Assembly: GCF_000671395.1 (NCBI RefSeq)
Contig: NZ_AQQY01000004.1
Location: 62,001-126,000 of the forward strand
Origin: Actibacterium atlanticum
GTDB lineage: Bacteria; Pseudomonadota; Alphaproteobacteria; Rhodobacterales; Rhodobacteraceae
Length of the DNA stretch: 64,000 bases
Direction: 5' to 3'
Shown: in pieces, positions 56,244-64,000 of the stretch
Layout: every line of letters starts with the position of its first letter
How positions within the stretch are numbered: the first letter of the stretch is position 1
Notes under the pieces: generated by a model
What the model saw: only the letters and a program-made list of their open reading frames with translations
What the model was told of the DNA's origin: nothing
The model's database searches: none
Position numbers and translations under genes: made by a program

Positions 56244-56885
56244 TTAGCTTTCCAGAGCGGCGTCAACAGCTTCGCTGAGCGCCTCAAAGCTGGCCGGCGT
56301 TACCTTTTCGCCATTGACGATCAGAGTCGGCGTGCCGGTAATATCATACTCTTCCATCGACCCTTCATACCGGTCGATCAGCGCCTGAGCGCCGGCACCA
56401 TCGGTCAGGCATACATCCATCTCGGCGTCAGTCAGGCCCGACGCCAGACCAATACCGCGCAGGTTGGCGGCAATTGTCGGACCTTGGCCGTCACCAATCC
56501 AGTCGCGCTGTTTCTGGAACAGCATGTCGACAATACCGAAGTACCGCATATCCCCGCCGCAGCGTGCCACCAGTGCAGCCCAAAGGCCGGGGCGGTCAAA
56601 GTACACTTCACGATAGACCAAACGCACCTTGCCAGTGTCGATGTAGTCGGCCTTGAACTGCGGCAAGACATCGAGGTGGAAATTCTTACAATGCGGGCAG
56701 GTGAACGAGGAATACTCGTACACCGTGACCGGCGCATCCGGGTCGCCCATCACCACATCATCCAGCAGCGTCAGCCCGGTGGGGGCTTCGGGGGCGGGGG
56801 CCTCGGCATGGCCATCGGCAAAGGCGGGTACACCCGCACCAAAGGCGGTTGCGGCGCCAAGGCCAAGGAACAATCTGCGCTTCAT
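56244..56885 (-). CDS. DsbA-family periplasmic thiol oxidoreductase
   Basis: 213 residues: signal sequence (KRRLFLGLGAATAFGAGVPAFA, with an RR pair and possible Tat character), then a thioredoxin fold with the CPHC active site in YSSFTCPHCKNFHLD and the cis-Pro loop at TGTPTLIVNG. The pattern matches DsbA/Com1/Scs-like suppressors more than E. coli DsbA. It either oxidises or isomerises disulfides in exported proteins. AAGGAG precedes the ATG at 56885, 14 bp after the DciA-like stop. Confidence 0.9.
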   Translation of the reverse strand: MKRRLFLGLGAATAFGAGVPAFADGHAEAPAPEAPTGLTLLDDVVMGDPDAPVTVYEYSSFTCPHCKNFHLDVLPQFKADYIDTGKVRLVYREVYFDRPGLWAALVARCGGDMRYFGIVDMLFQKQRDWIGDGQGPTIAANLRGIGLASGLTDAEMDVCLTDGAGAQALIDRYEGSMEEYDITGTPTLIVNGEKVTPASFEALSEAVDAALES

Positions 56886-56899
56886 CTTTTCGGTCTCCT

Positions 56900-57418
56900 T
56901 CACCGTTGAGTACGGTTTAATACGTTGCACCCCAGGTTTTCCAGCGCGGCCCGCAATTGCGGGTCGGTAACACCATCGGCCAAATCGCGGGCCTTGCCCT
57001 TCATCTTGGCGCTCGGCGCGCGTGGTGTCGCTTTGGGGGCGGGGGTAAACTGCGCCTGCCCTTCCGCGAACCCGGTGGGGGCGGTCTGGGTCAGACGTAT
57101 GCGCGAGATTGCTGCATAGCCATAGCAGGCGTTCACTTTCTCGCGGATTTTTTCCTTTTGCATTTCCAGCAAGGGCGCCATCGAACCGGTCGTCAGAACC
57201 GTCAAGGTCGCCCCCAAGCCCTGACGCCCGTAATGCACATTTACGGGTCGGGCGGTTTGGGCGGTTTCTTCACCGACGATTTCGTTCCAATGCGTCAACA
57301 AGCGTGTGACGGTAAACCCGCGCTGTTCCCCGACAGAGCGGATAGGACCCTTTAAAAGGGACGCTGTGCGCTCAAACCCGCGTTTGCGGCGTTTGGGGGG
57401 CTTCGGTTTTCCTGTCAT
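56900..57418 (-). CDS. DciA/DUF721 family protein
   Basis: 172 residues. The DUF721 core is at about 20-100: WNEIVGEETAQTARPVNV, GATLTVLTTGSMAPLLEMQ and KEKIREKVNACYGYAAISRIRL. DciA is the predicted loader or helper of replicative helicase DnaB in bacteria lacking DnaC; the C-terminal third here is a basic disordered linker and a short helix. It is divergent from mutY and cotranscribed with the DsbA-like gene. Confidence 0.85.
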   Translation of the reverse strand: MTGKPKPPKRRKRGFERTASLLKGPIRSVGEQRGFTVTRLLTHWNEIVGEETAQTARPVNVHYGRQGLGATLTVLTTGSMAPLLEMQKEKIREKVNACYGYAAISRIRLTQTAPTGFAEGQAQFTPAPKATPRAPSAKMKGKARDLADGVTDPQLRAALENLGCNVLNRTQR

Positions 57419-57504
57419 CTTGCCTGTCACTTTCTGGCTCAGGCTCTATTCTTATGCTTCCGGGCCGGTGGGGCCAAGTGAATCACGACAAGGGCACATA
57501 AACA

Positions 57505-58557
57505 TTGCGTGACGAGGATTACAGCCAAGAGCTTTTGCACTGGTATGACCGCCACGCGCGGGAGATGCCCTGGCGGGTCGGACCCGGCGATCTGGCACGC
57601 GGGGAGCGCCCCGACCCGTATCACGTCTGGATGTCCGAGGTGATGCTGCAGCAAACCACTGTTGTAACTGTGCGTGACTATTTTCTTCGTTTTACAGCAC
57701 GTTGGCCCAGCGTCACAGCATTGGCCGCGGCCGCAGATGAAGACGTCATGGGGGAATGGGCCGGGTTGGGCTATTACGCGCGCGCCCGTAACCTGCTGAA
57801 ATGCGCCCGCGTCATCACAAAAGACCACGGCGGGGTCTTCCCAGATACCGAAGAGGCGCTACGCGCACTGCCCGGCATCGGCCCATACACCGCCGCGGCC
57901 GTGTCTGCGATTGCGTTTGACCGGGCTGCGGTAGTGGTAGATGGCAATGTCGAACGGGTCATGGCACGGCTTTTCGCGGTTCTGACCCCGTTGCCCACCG
58001 CCAAGGCAGAACTAACCGATCTGGCTGCACGGCTGACACCCGACCTGCGGCCCGGCTGTCATGCGCAAGCGGTAATGGACTTGGGGGCAACGATCTGTAC
58101 GCCCAAATCCCCGGCCTGCGGCATCTGTCCGGTCAAGGATGGCTGCCAAGCCCGCACGCAGGGGATTCAGGCTGACCTGCCCCGGAAACTCCCCAAGAAA
58201 CCCAAACCCACACGCTACGGCACAGCATATGTTGCGCAGACAGAATCGGGGGGCTGGGTTCTGGAACGCAGGCCTGAGAAAGGGCTTTTAGGCGGCATGC
58301 TGGGCTGGCCCGGGACTGATTGGTCTGAAGATGCACCGCCCGACTCTCCTCCTTTTGATGCCGACTGGCAGGAGCTGGGCGCAGAAGTTCGCCATACGTT
58401 CACGCATTTCCACCTGCGACTTCGCGTCAAGACGGCGCTTTTGCCTCAGGACATTGCGCTTGATGCAAGGTATCATCTGCTAAATGAAACGTTCCGCCCC
58501 TCGGACCTGCCGACGGTCATGCGCAAAGCCTTTGACCTGACCCGGTCAGACGCGTGA
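57505..58557 (+). CDS. mutY: A/G-specific adenine DNA glycosylase
   Basis: 350 residues starting at TTG (MRDEDYSQELLHWYDRHAREMPWR, the usual MutY opening). Helix-hairpin-helix GTALRALPGIGPYTAAAVSAIAF-type segment with catalytic Asp in VVVDGNVERVMARL, and the 4Fe-4S cluster at CTPKSPACGICPVKDGC (Cys-x6-Cys-x2-Cys-x5-Cys). The C-terminal Nudix-like domain reads 8-oxoguanine (about 225-345). It removes adenine opposite 8-oxoG. No ATG is available in frame near the N-terminus. Confidence 0.95.
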   Translation: MRDEDYSQELLHWYDRHAREMPWRVGPGDLARGERPDPYHVWMSEVMLQQTTVVTVRDYFLRFTARWPSVTALAAAADEDVMGEWAGLGYYARARNLLKCARVITKDHGGVFPDTEEALRALPGIGPYTAAAVSAIAFDRAAVVVDGNVERVMARLFAVLTPLPTAKAELTDLAARLTPDLRPGCHAQAVMDLGATICTPKSPACGICPVKDGCQARTQGIQADLPRKLPKKPKPTRYGTAYVAQTESGGWVLERRPEKGLLGGMLGWPGTDWSEDAPPDSPPFDADWQELGAEVRHTFTHFHLRLRVKTALLPQDIALDARYHLLNETFRPSDLPTVMRKAFDLTRSDA

Positions 58558-58576
58558 CAGGTATGAGGTAACCTTC

Positions 58577-59713
58577 ATGAGCAGCCGCCCTATTTCAAGC
58601 TTTCTGAGCGCCCTGCCATTCTGGCTGTCCCTTGTACTGGTGCCGCTGGCGCTGATCGCCACGACACAAGGCGGATGGACCGTTGCCTTGATGCCGCTTT
58701 ACGCTTGGGCGCTGATCACGGTTTTGGATGTGATTTCGGGATTGAACACAAACAACCCAGATCCGATGACCCCGGTGACCGATCTGTTCTGGTATCGCCT
58801 GATCACCATGATCTGGTTCCCCCTCCAGTTTTGCGTGATCTACGGAACCATCTGGTACGTCACCCGCACCGATCATTTGTCGACGCTGGAACTGATCGTG
58901 CTGTTCTTCGGGATAGGGGTGATTTCAGGCACGATCGGGATCGTGTATTCGCACGAGCTGCTGCATCAGAAGAACAAGCTTGAACGCTGGCTGGGTGACC
59001 TGCTGCTGGCAACCGTCCTTTACAGCCACTTCCGCTCAGAGCACCTGTTGGTCCATCACATCCATGTTGGCACCCCGCGTGATGCGGTCACCGCGCGTTA
59101 CAACGAAGGCTTTCACCGCTTTTTCCTGCGTGTGCTGTTCGAATGCCCCCATTCCGCATGGAAAGCCGAAACCAAGATGCTGGCGCGGCGCAATCGTGGG
59201 CCGCTGCACCCGTCAAACCCATTTTGGCGCTATGCGATCCTGCAAATCTGCGCCTTGGCACTTGCTTTTGCGATTGGCGGCTGGCTGGGGCTGGCGCTGT
59301 TTCTGTGGCAAGCCTTTGCCGCCGTCTGGCAGTTGGAACTGACGAATTATGTCGAACATTACGGCCTGACCCGTAAATACCTTGGCGAAGGCAAGTATGA
59401 ACACGTCATGCCGCGCCACAGCTGGAATGCCTCGCACACAGCGTCGAACTGGCTGATGATCAACCTACAGCGTCACTCGGATCATCACTATAAACCCGAC
59501 CGACGCTTTCCGTTGTTGCAGACCTACGACGAAGAGGAAGCGCCTCAATTGCCAATGGGCTACCCGGCGATGGGCTGGGCCGCGATGGTCCCGCCGCTGT
59601 GGCGCCGGATCATGAACCCCAAAGTGCGGGCGTGGCGGAAAAAGTTTTATCCCGAAATCGAGGATTGGACTGATTACAAAACAGGTGCCACGCCCTTACC
59701 CAAAGGATCGTAA
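58577..59713 (+). CDS. alkB: Alkane 1-monooxygenase
   Basis: 378 residues with about six membrane helices and the AlkB histidine clusters: YSHELLHQKN, SEHLLVHHIHVG and LQRHSDHHYKPDRR, plus NYVEHYGLTR, the AlkB signature. It hydroxylates the terminal carbon of medium-chain n-alkanes at the inner membrane with a di-iron site and needs rubredoxin and its reductase, which are not in this window. Its end converges with the cupin gene at a hairpin. Confidence 0.95.
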   Translation: MSSRPISSFLSALPFWLSLVLVPLALIATTQGGWTVALMPLYAWALITVLDVISGLNTNNPDPMTPVTDLFWYRLITMIWFPLQFCVIYGTIWYVTRTDHLSTLELIVLFFGIGVISGTIGIVYSHELLHQKNKLERWLGDLLLATVLYSHFRSEHLLVHHIHVGTPRDAVTARYNEGFHRFFLRVLFECPHSAWKAETKMLARRNRGPLHPSNPFWRYAILQICALALAFAIGGWLGLALFLWQAFAAVWQLELTNYVEHYGLTRKYLGEGKYEHVMPRHSWNASHTASNWLMINLQRHSDHHYKPDRRFPLLQTYDEEEAPQLPMGYPAMGWAAMVPPLWRRIMNPKVRAWRKKFYPEIEDWTDYKTGATPLPKGS

Positions 59714-59738
59714 GCGGGGCGACCAGTTGCGCCCCGCT
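59713..59738. terminator. Hairpin between convergent alkB and cupin genes
   Basis: A 9-bp perfect stem, AGCGGGGCG and CGCCCCGCT, with an 8-nt loop, directly after the alkB stop. A T-run is lacking on both strands, so it is a likely but not ideal terminator. Confidence 0.6.
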
Positions 59739-59748
59739 CGACGTGGGA

Positions 59749-60300
59749 TTAGCCGGGAATATAGGGCTGAACCGGCTCTTCCTGTGCCTGCCAAAGGGCA
59801 TAGAACTCGGGCAGGCCAAGGGTGGCCAGCGTTTCATTGTTCGGACCAAGGATTTCATAGATCACACCGTCCTGCCCACGGTTGCTGAACCAGGCGATGC
59901 AATCCTGATCACCGCCGCCTTCGGTATGGGGCGCGCCGCCAGCCGATTTTTCAACAAAACTTGCAGTCGGTCGAATTTCAGTCAGTTCCCCTTCGGCGTT
60001 GTACAGCCGCAGTTCGCCCTGAATGATGAAAGTGCTGTAGTCAGCGTGATGACGGTGCAACAGGACCCGTTCATTGGCCGCGAACTTCAACAACAGGTCC
60101 ACGATTTTCATTTCCGGATCAACTTTCAGCACGTGGTACCAGACGTGATCGAACCCTTCGAGCGTGTTCCAAGTGACGTTGGTTTGATCAAACGCAGCCG
60201 CAGCCTGCGCCGCAGCCGAAGCAGCGTTGCCCCCCAAAGCAGCCGTGGCCACCGCAGCGCCAATCCCGGTAAGCCCCTCGCGGCGTGAAATCTTGGTCAT
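59749..60300 (-). CDS. Cupin-domain protein with Tat-like signal
   Basis: 183 residues. The N-terminus SRREGLTGIGAAVATAALG fits a Tat signal (twin Arg and hydrophobic run). The cupin core shows LLHRHHADYSTFIIQGELRLY (metal-binding His cluster) and a second motif around GGAPHTEGGG. It would bind a metal in the periplasm; the reaction is unknown. It lies between alkB and the AraC gene, divergent from AraC across about 135 bp. Confidence 0.8.
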   Translation of the reverse strand: MTKISRREGLTGIGAAVATAALGGNAASAAAQAAAAFDQTNVTWNTLEGFDHVWYHVLKVDPEMKIVDLLLKFAANERVLLHRHHADYSTFIIQGELRLYNAEGELTEIRPTASFVEKSAGGAPHTEGGGDQDCIAWFSNRGQDGVIYEILGPNNETLATLGLPEFYALWQAQEEPVQPYIPG

Positions 60301-60434
60301 CTTTTCCTCCCTCCAGAGTATATCCAAAACCTTGCCTCAAAAGCGTTGCACAAGACGTTGCGGCGTTTCTTGCCATTTAGTGCCATACGCGACCAAAGCA
60401 TTAGATGGCATACTGCGCGGCGGGAGGCATTCAG

Positions 60435-61421
60435 ATGAAGGGCTACACGCGCACAAGTGCATTGGGTCCAATCTCGGACTTTGTCGAGGCGCGCGGCGGC
60501 TCGATAGAGCGCATGTTCAGTCGCGCGGATTTGCCGTTGTCCCTGCTCGACAACCCCGATCTGCCCCTGCCTTTGAGCGAACAGTTCTCTATTCTGCGCG
60601 AAGGCGGGCGCGAGCTGGGTGATGCGTTTTTTGGGGCGTCCTTGGGCCAATTGGTCAGCATGGAAAAGCTCAGCGCCTTTGGCGCGTGGGTCAGCGGCGC
60701 CCCCACCCTGGCCAGCGCAATTGACCGATCCCGCCGAGGGCTGAACCGGTTCATGCAAACCGCCACCCTGCTAGAACTTCGGGTCAAAGGAAACTCGGCG
60801 ATTTGGTCGATCGAATTTTTGGACCCCGGCCGCACCGGGCGTTTTCAGAACGAGTTGTTGGGCGTGAGCTACCTGATTGACGGGATACGTTATTTCGCCG
60901 GGCCGCGTTGGAGGCCTGATCTGATCCACTGCACATGTCAGGGCGCAGAGCAGGCAAGGCAACTTGAGCATATCTTCAACGCCCCGGTGAAACCCGATGC
61001 CCGGGTCTGTGCTGTGGCGTTCGACATGGCTCTTTTGGCCGCCACCGGGCCAAAACACACCCACCCCACATTTGAAGAAGAGCCGCCCATCCCCCCGTCA
61101 CGACGCGTTCAGGAAGACGTCGCCGCCCTGTCAGCGATCGCCTTGTTGGAACGGCAGCCCAAGATTGATTGGGTGGCGGGGAAACTGGATATGAGCCGGC
61201 GCACCCTGCAACGCGCATTAGAGGCCGAAGGCTGCAGTTTTTCAGATGTACTAGAGGGGCTCTTGCAGGATCGCGCGATCACATTGCTGCGCGCAACCAA
61301 CCTTGGCCTGACCGATATCGCGCTTCAGTTGGGATATAGTGACGGCGCGCATTTTTCGCGCGCCTTTCGGCGATGGATGGGCATCGCGCCATCGCAGTAT
61401 CGTGCGCAAACTCATACTTAA
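60435..61421 (+). CDS. AraC family transcriptional regulator (OruR-like)
   Basis: 328 residues. The N-terminal part (about 15-215) is the arabinose-binding-like domain seen in OruR/ArgR-type AraC regulators (FGASLGQLVSMEKLSAFG, WRPDLIHCTC). The C-terminal HTH (about 230-325) has VAGKLDMSRRTLQRALEAEG and LGYSDGAHFSRAFRRWMGIAPSQYR. GGGAGG lies 7 bp before the ATG at 60435. Its neighbours are the cupin gene and alkB, so it is a candidate regulator of one of them; the effector is unknown. Confidence 0.9.
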   Translation: MKGYTRTSALGPISDFVEARGGSIERMFSRADLPLSLLDNPDLPLPLSEQFSILREGGRELGDAFFGASLGQLVSMEKLSAFGAWVSGAPTLASAIDRSRRGLNRFMQTATLLELRVKGNSAIWSIEFLDPGRTGRFQNELLGVSYLIDGIRYFAGPRWRPDLIHCTCQGAEQARQLEHIFNAPVKPDARVCAVAFDMALLAATGPKHTHPTFEEEPPIPPSRRVQEDVAALSAIALLERQPKIDWVAGKLDMSRRTLQRALEAEGCSFSDVLEGLLQDRAITLLRATNLGLTDIALQLGYSDGAHFSRAFRRWMGIAPSQYRAQTHT

Positions 61422-61467
61422 GTTATTGTATTAATATAAATTTTTACAAAACAGGTGGAGTAAACAC

Positions 61468-61584
61468 ATGCCCTGGTCCGTCAGAGGCGGCATTAAACAG
61501 ATTCAGTTGGGACCCCGAGATCGGAGGCTAAACGCGCCCAAAAACGGCGCCCTTCCGGTTCCCGAAAGGTGCATGACCGCCTGA
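61468..61584 (+). CDS. Possible small protein of 38 residues
   Basis: A short frame starting MPWSVRGGIKQIQLG and rich in Arg, Lys and Pro. A good GGTGGAG ribosome site (spacing 7) precedes it, and AT-rich promoter-like DNA (TATTAATATAAAT) lies before that. No homologue recognised. It might be a chance ORF in a 170-bp gap between the AraC gene and the next gene. Confidence 0.35.
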   Translation: MPWSVRGGIKQIQLGPRDRRLNAPKNGALPVPERCMTA

Positions 61585-61590
61585 GTTGAC

Positions 61591-62352
61591 CTAATAAGCT
61601 TTGAAGGACTGAATGATCGCGTCGATAATTTCATAGTTCTCACGCTCAGTTCGGGCGTAAGCATATCGATTGACTGCTAGCACGTTCTTGGTCACGCGAC
61701 CCGACAAACGAACGGTCAAATCAGCAACCGTAATCTTTTGTCCCGCGGGTAGGTCACTCACATAGGGGCTGCCTTGTTTGCGATCCATCGTGAAGAAAAT
61801 GCGGACCACATTGCCCCGATGCAGGGCATAGTAGGCAAGTCCATCATTGACGGCGCGGTCTTCGGTTCTGGTGTAGTAGGTGTAGTAGAAGGCTTGATCA
61901 GCCCCCGTACCACCCTTCCGTCGCATGGGCTTGAACGAGGCGCCCAAACTTTTGGTTTCTTCCCTCTCAATATGGGATTTTCGCCTGTCTTTTACATAGG
62001 CCTTGAAATCCGAAGCGGCACTTTCTCCGGCCTTGAAGCAGTTGATCGACATCAGCAGACCCGGAGTGATCATATACTCGGAAAACGGGCGGTCGTCGCG
62101 TTGTTTCCAATAGTCCCACAGGTTAAATTGATATGTCGTCCGAACCTTGCCAGAGTCCAACGTTTCGGTGGACTTCGCAAACGACCAACGTGGGTCTAGC
62201 GCCATCTGCACACCGCAATCGTTGAACCTCTGGGGCTGCGGCTTCCACGGGATATAGTTGGGGTCGTAGTTCTCAGCTTCGGTCTCTGCATTTGCGGCAC
62301 CGATGAAGCCGCAGATAAAAAGTGCTGACAAAACCAAGCGTAGAACGCGCAT
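61591..62352 (-). CDS. Secreted hypothetical protein
   Basis: 253 residues with a signal peptide (MRVLRLVLSALFICGFIGAANA). Mature part has two Cys (NDCGVQM, SINCFKAG) and no known motif; charged Arg/Lys/Glu content (KDRRKSHIEREETKS) and beta-strand patterns (KVRTTYQFNLWDYW, VVRIFFTMDRKQG). Start 62352 is preceded by GAGGTG. Function unknown. Confidence 0.75.
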   Translation of the reverse strand: MRVLRLVLSALFICGFIGAANAETEAENYDPNYIPWKPQPQRFNDCGVQMALDPRWSFAKSTETLDSGKVRTTYQFNLWDYWKQRDDRPFSEYMITPGLLMSINCFKAGESAASDFKAYVKDRRKSHIEREETKSLGASFKPMRRKGGTGADQAFYYTYYTRTEDRAVNDGLAYYALHRGNVVRIFFTMDRKQGSPYVSDLPAGQKITVADLTVRLSGRVTKNVLAVNRYAYARTERENYEIIDAIIQSFKAY

Positions 62353-62420
62353 ATAAATCACCTCAAACCAAAGTGCCTAAACATCATAGGCAGGCTTAAA
62401 ACGACCTGCCAACCCATAAC

Positions 62421-62450
62421 AAAAAAAGCCCCGCCCAAGACGGGCGGGGT
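62421..62450 (-). terminator. Rho-independent terminator of ccrM
   Basis: A stem of CCCCGCCC and GGGCGGGG with a 5-nt loop, followed on the minus strand by a seven-T run. It lies about 50 bp after the ccrM stop. Confidence 0.88.
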
Positions 62451-62498
62451 AAGTAGATGCCGTGGTCAGGCCACAGGCACCGGCGGTATTCAAAGTAA

Positions 62499-63698
<1,200 letters not shown>

Positions 63699-63700
<2 letters not shown>

Positions 63701-64000
63701 AACGACTTAAGTTTTTTGCTTGATACAAGATATTGTGGACGGGCTTGAACGAGACTCTATGGTGTGGGGTCGCCCCTAGGATTTGCAGCGCCTCCATATG
63801 GGCTTTTGACCCATATCCGGCGTTGCTTTCCCAGCCATAGCCGGGGTGCTGTTGCGCCAAATCCACCATGATCCGGTCACGACATATTTTGGCCACAATT
63901 GACGCTGCGGCAACCGACAGTGATTTGGCGTCTCCTTTGACGATACACTCAGCGCTACAGACAAGGCCCTCGGGGATCTTATTACCGTCGATCAACGCGT
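63699..64000 (-). CDS. rnhB: Ribonuclease HII (5' end cut by window edge)
   Basis: The last 99 or so residues are visible (ALIDGNKIPEGL to the end), including the RNase HII segments VKGDAKSLSVAAASIVAKICRDR and YGWESNAGYGSKAH. It cleaves RNA in RNA-DNA hybrids and single ribonucleotides. The N-terminal half with the DEAGRG motif lies outside the window. It stands immediately upstream of ccrM on the same strand, a conserved alphaproteobacterial order. Confidence 0.93.

Overview
The window looks like a chromosomal segment of an alphaproteobacterium, most likely a marine Roseobacter-group member of the Rhodobacterales. The reasons are a CcrM-type adenine methyltransferase directly downstream of rnhB, a membrane-bound ferritin (mbfA) with an iron-control element in its promoter, and several small families I associate with this order (DUF2794, DUF2125, a DUF6478-like protein). 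DNA is moderately GC-rich and densely coding, with many 1-20 bp gene overlaps. I saw no rRNA, tRNA, CRISPR array, insertion sequence, prophage or integrase.

Region 1-26.3 kb is mostly housekeeping and metabolism: map (cut by the left edge), sfsA, a CinA-type molybdopterin-binding protein plus a GNAT acetyltransferase, an OmpA-family protein, a LysR regulator, fadH, two Rhodobacterales-type hypotheticals, a lipoprotein gene overlapping ilvD, a tandem pair of CPBP membrane proteases, accD-folC, zapE, an MFS transporter, a HAD phosphatase, fghA, an AEC transporter, mbfA divergent from a TetR regulator, a DUF2794 protein, an NlpC/P60 hydrolase overlapping an M17 aminopeptidase, a small helical protein and asd.

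Region 26.3-43.4 kb is the accessory core and the most interesting part. On the minus strand lie an ABC-like protein with degenerate ATPase motifs, a HlyD-like adaptor and a capsule-type (KpsC/KpsS-like) protein. Divergent from these, on the plus strand, lie a DUF3131 protein, two secreted proteins of unknown function and a CsgG-like lipoprotein with a C-terminal peptidoglycan-binding domain. Convergent with that operon, on the minus strand, lie an acyltransferase, a STAS-nucleotidyltransferase-hexapeptide fusion, a secreted unknown, a BcsA-like family 2 glycosyltransferase without PilZ, and a second DUF3131 protein. A plus-strand OmpA-family protein closes the block. Together these could activate a sugar, polymerise it across the inner membrane, O-acylate and trim it, and export or anchor it at the outer membrane. 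I infer a synthase-type exopolysaccharide or adhesin system that does not match any locus I can name.

Region 43.8-64 kb returns to core functions: an aldehyde dehydrogenase, an operon of MscS-like channel, HI0933-family flavoprotein and RluA-type pseudouridine synthase, an SDR-enoyl-CoA hydratase pair, a DUF2125 protein, pmbA with an inositol-monophosphatase-like gene, a Kdo-transferase-like protein with lpxK, DciA-like and DsbA-like genes divergent from mutY, alkB followed convergently by a Tat-type cupin, an AraC regulator, a possible 38-codon gene, a secreted hypothetical, ccrM with three GANTC sites in its upstream region, and the 3' part of rnhB at the right edge.
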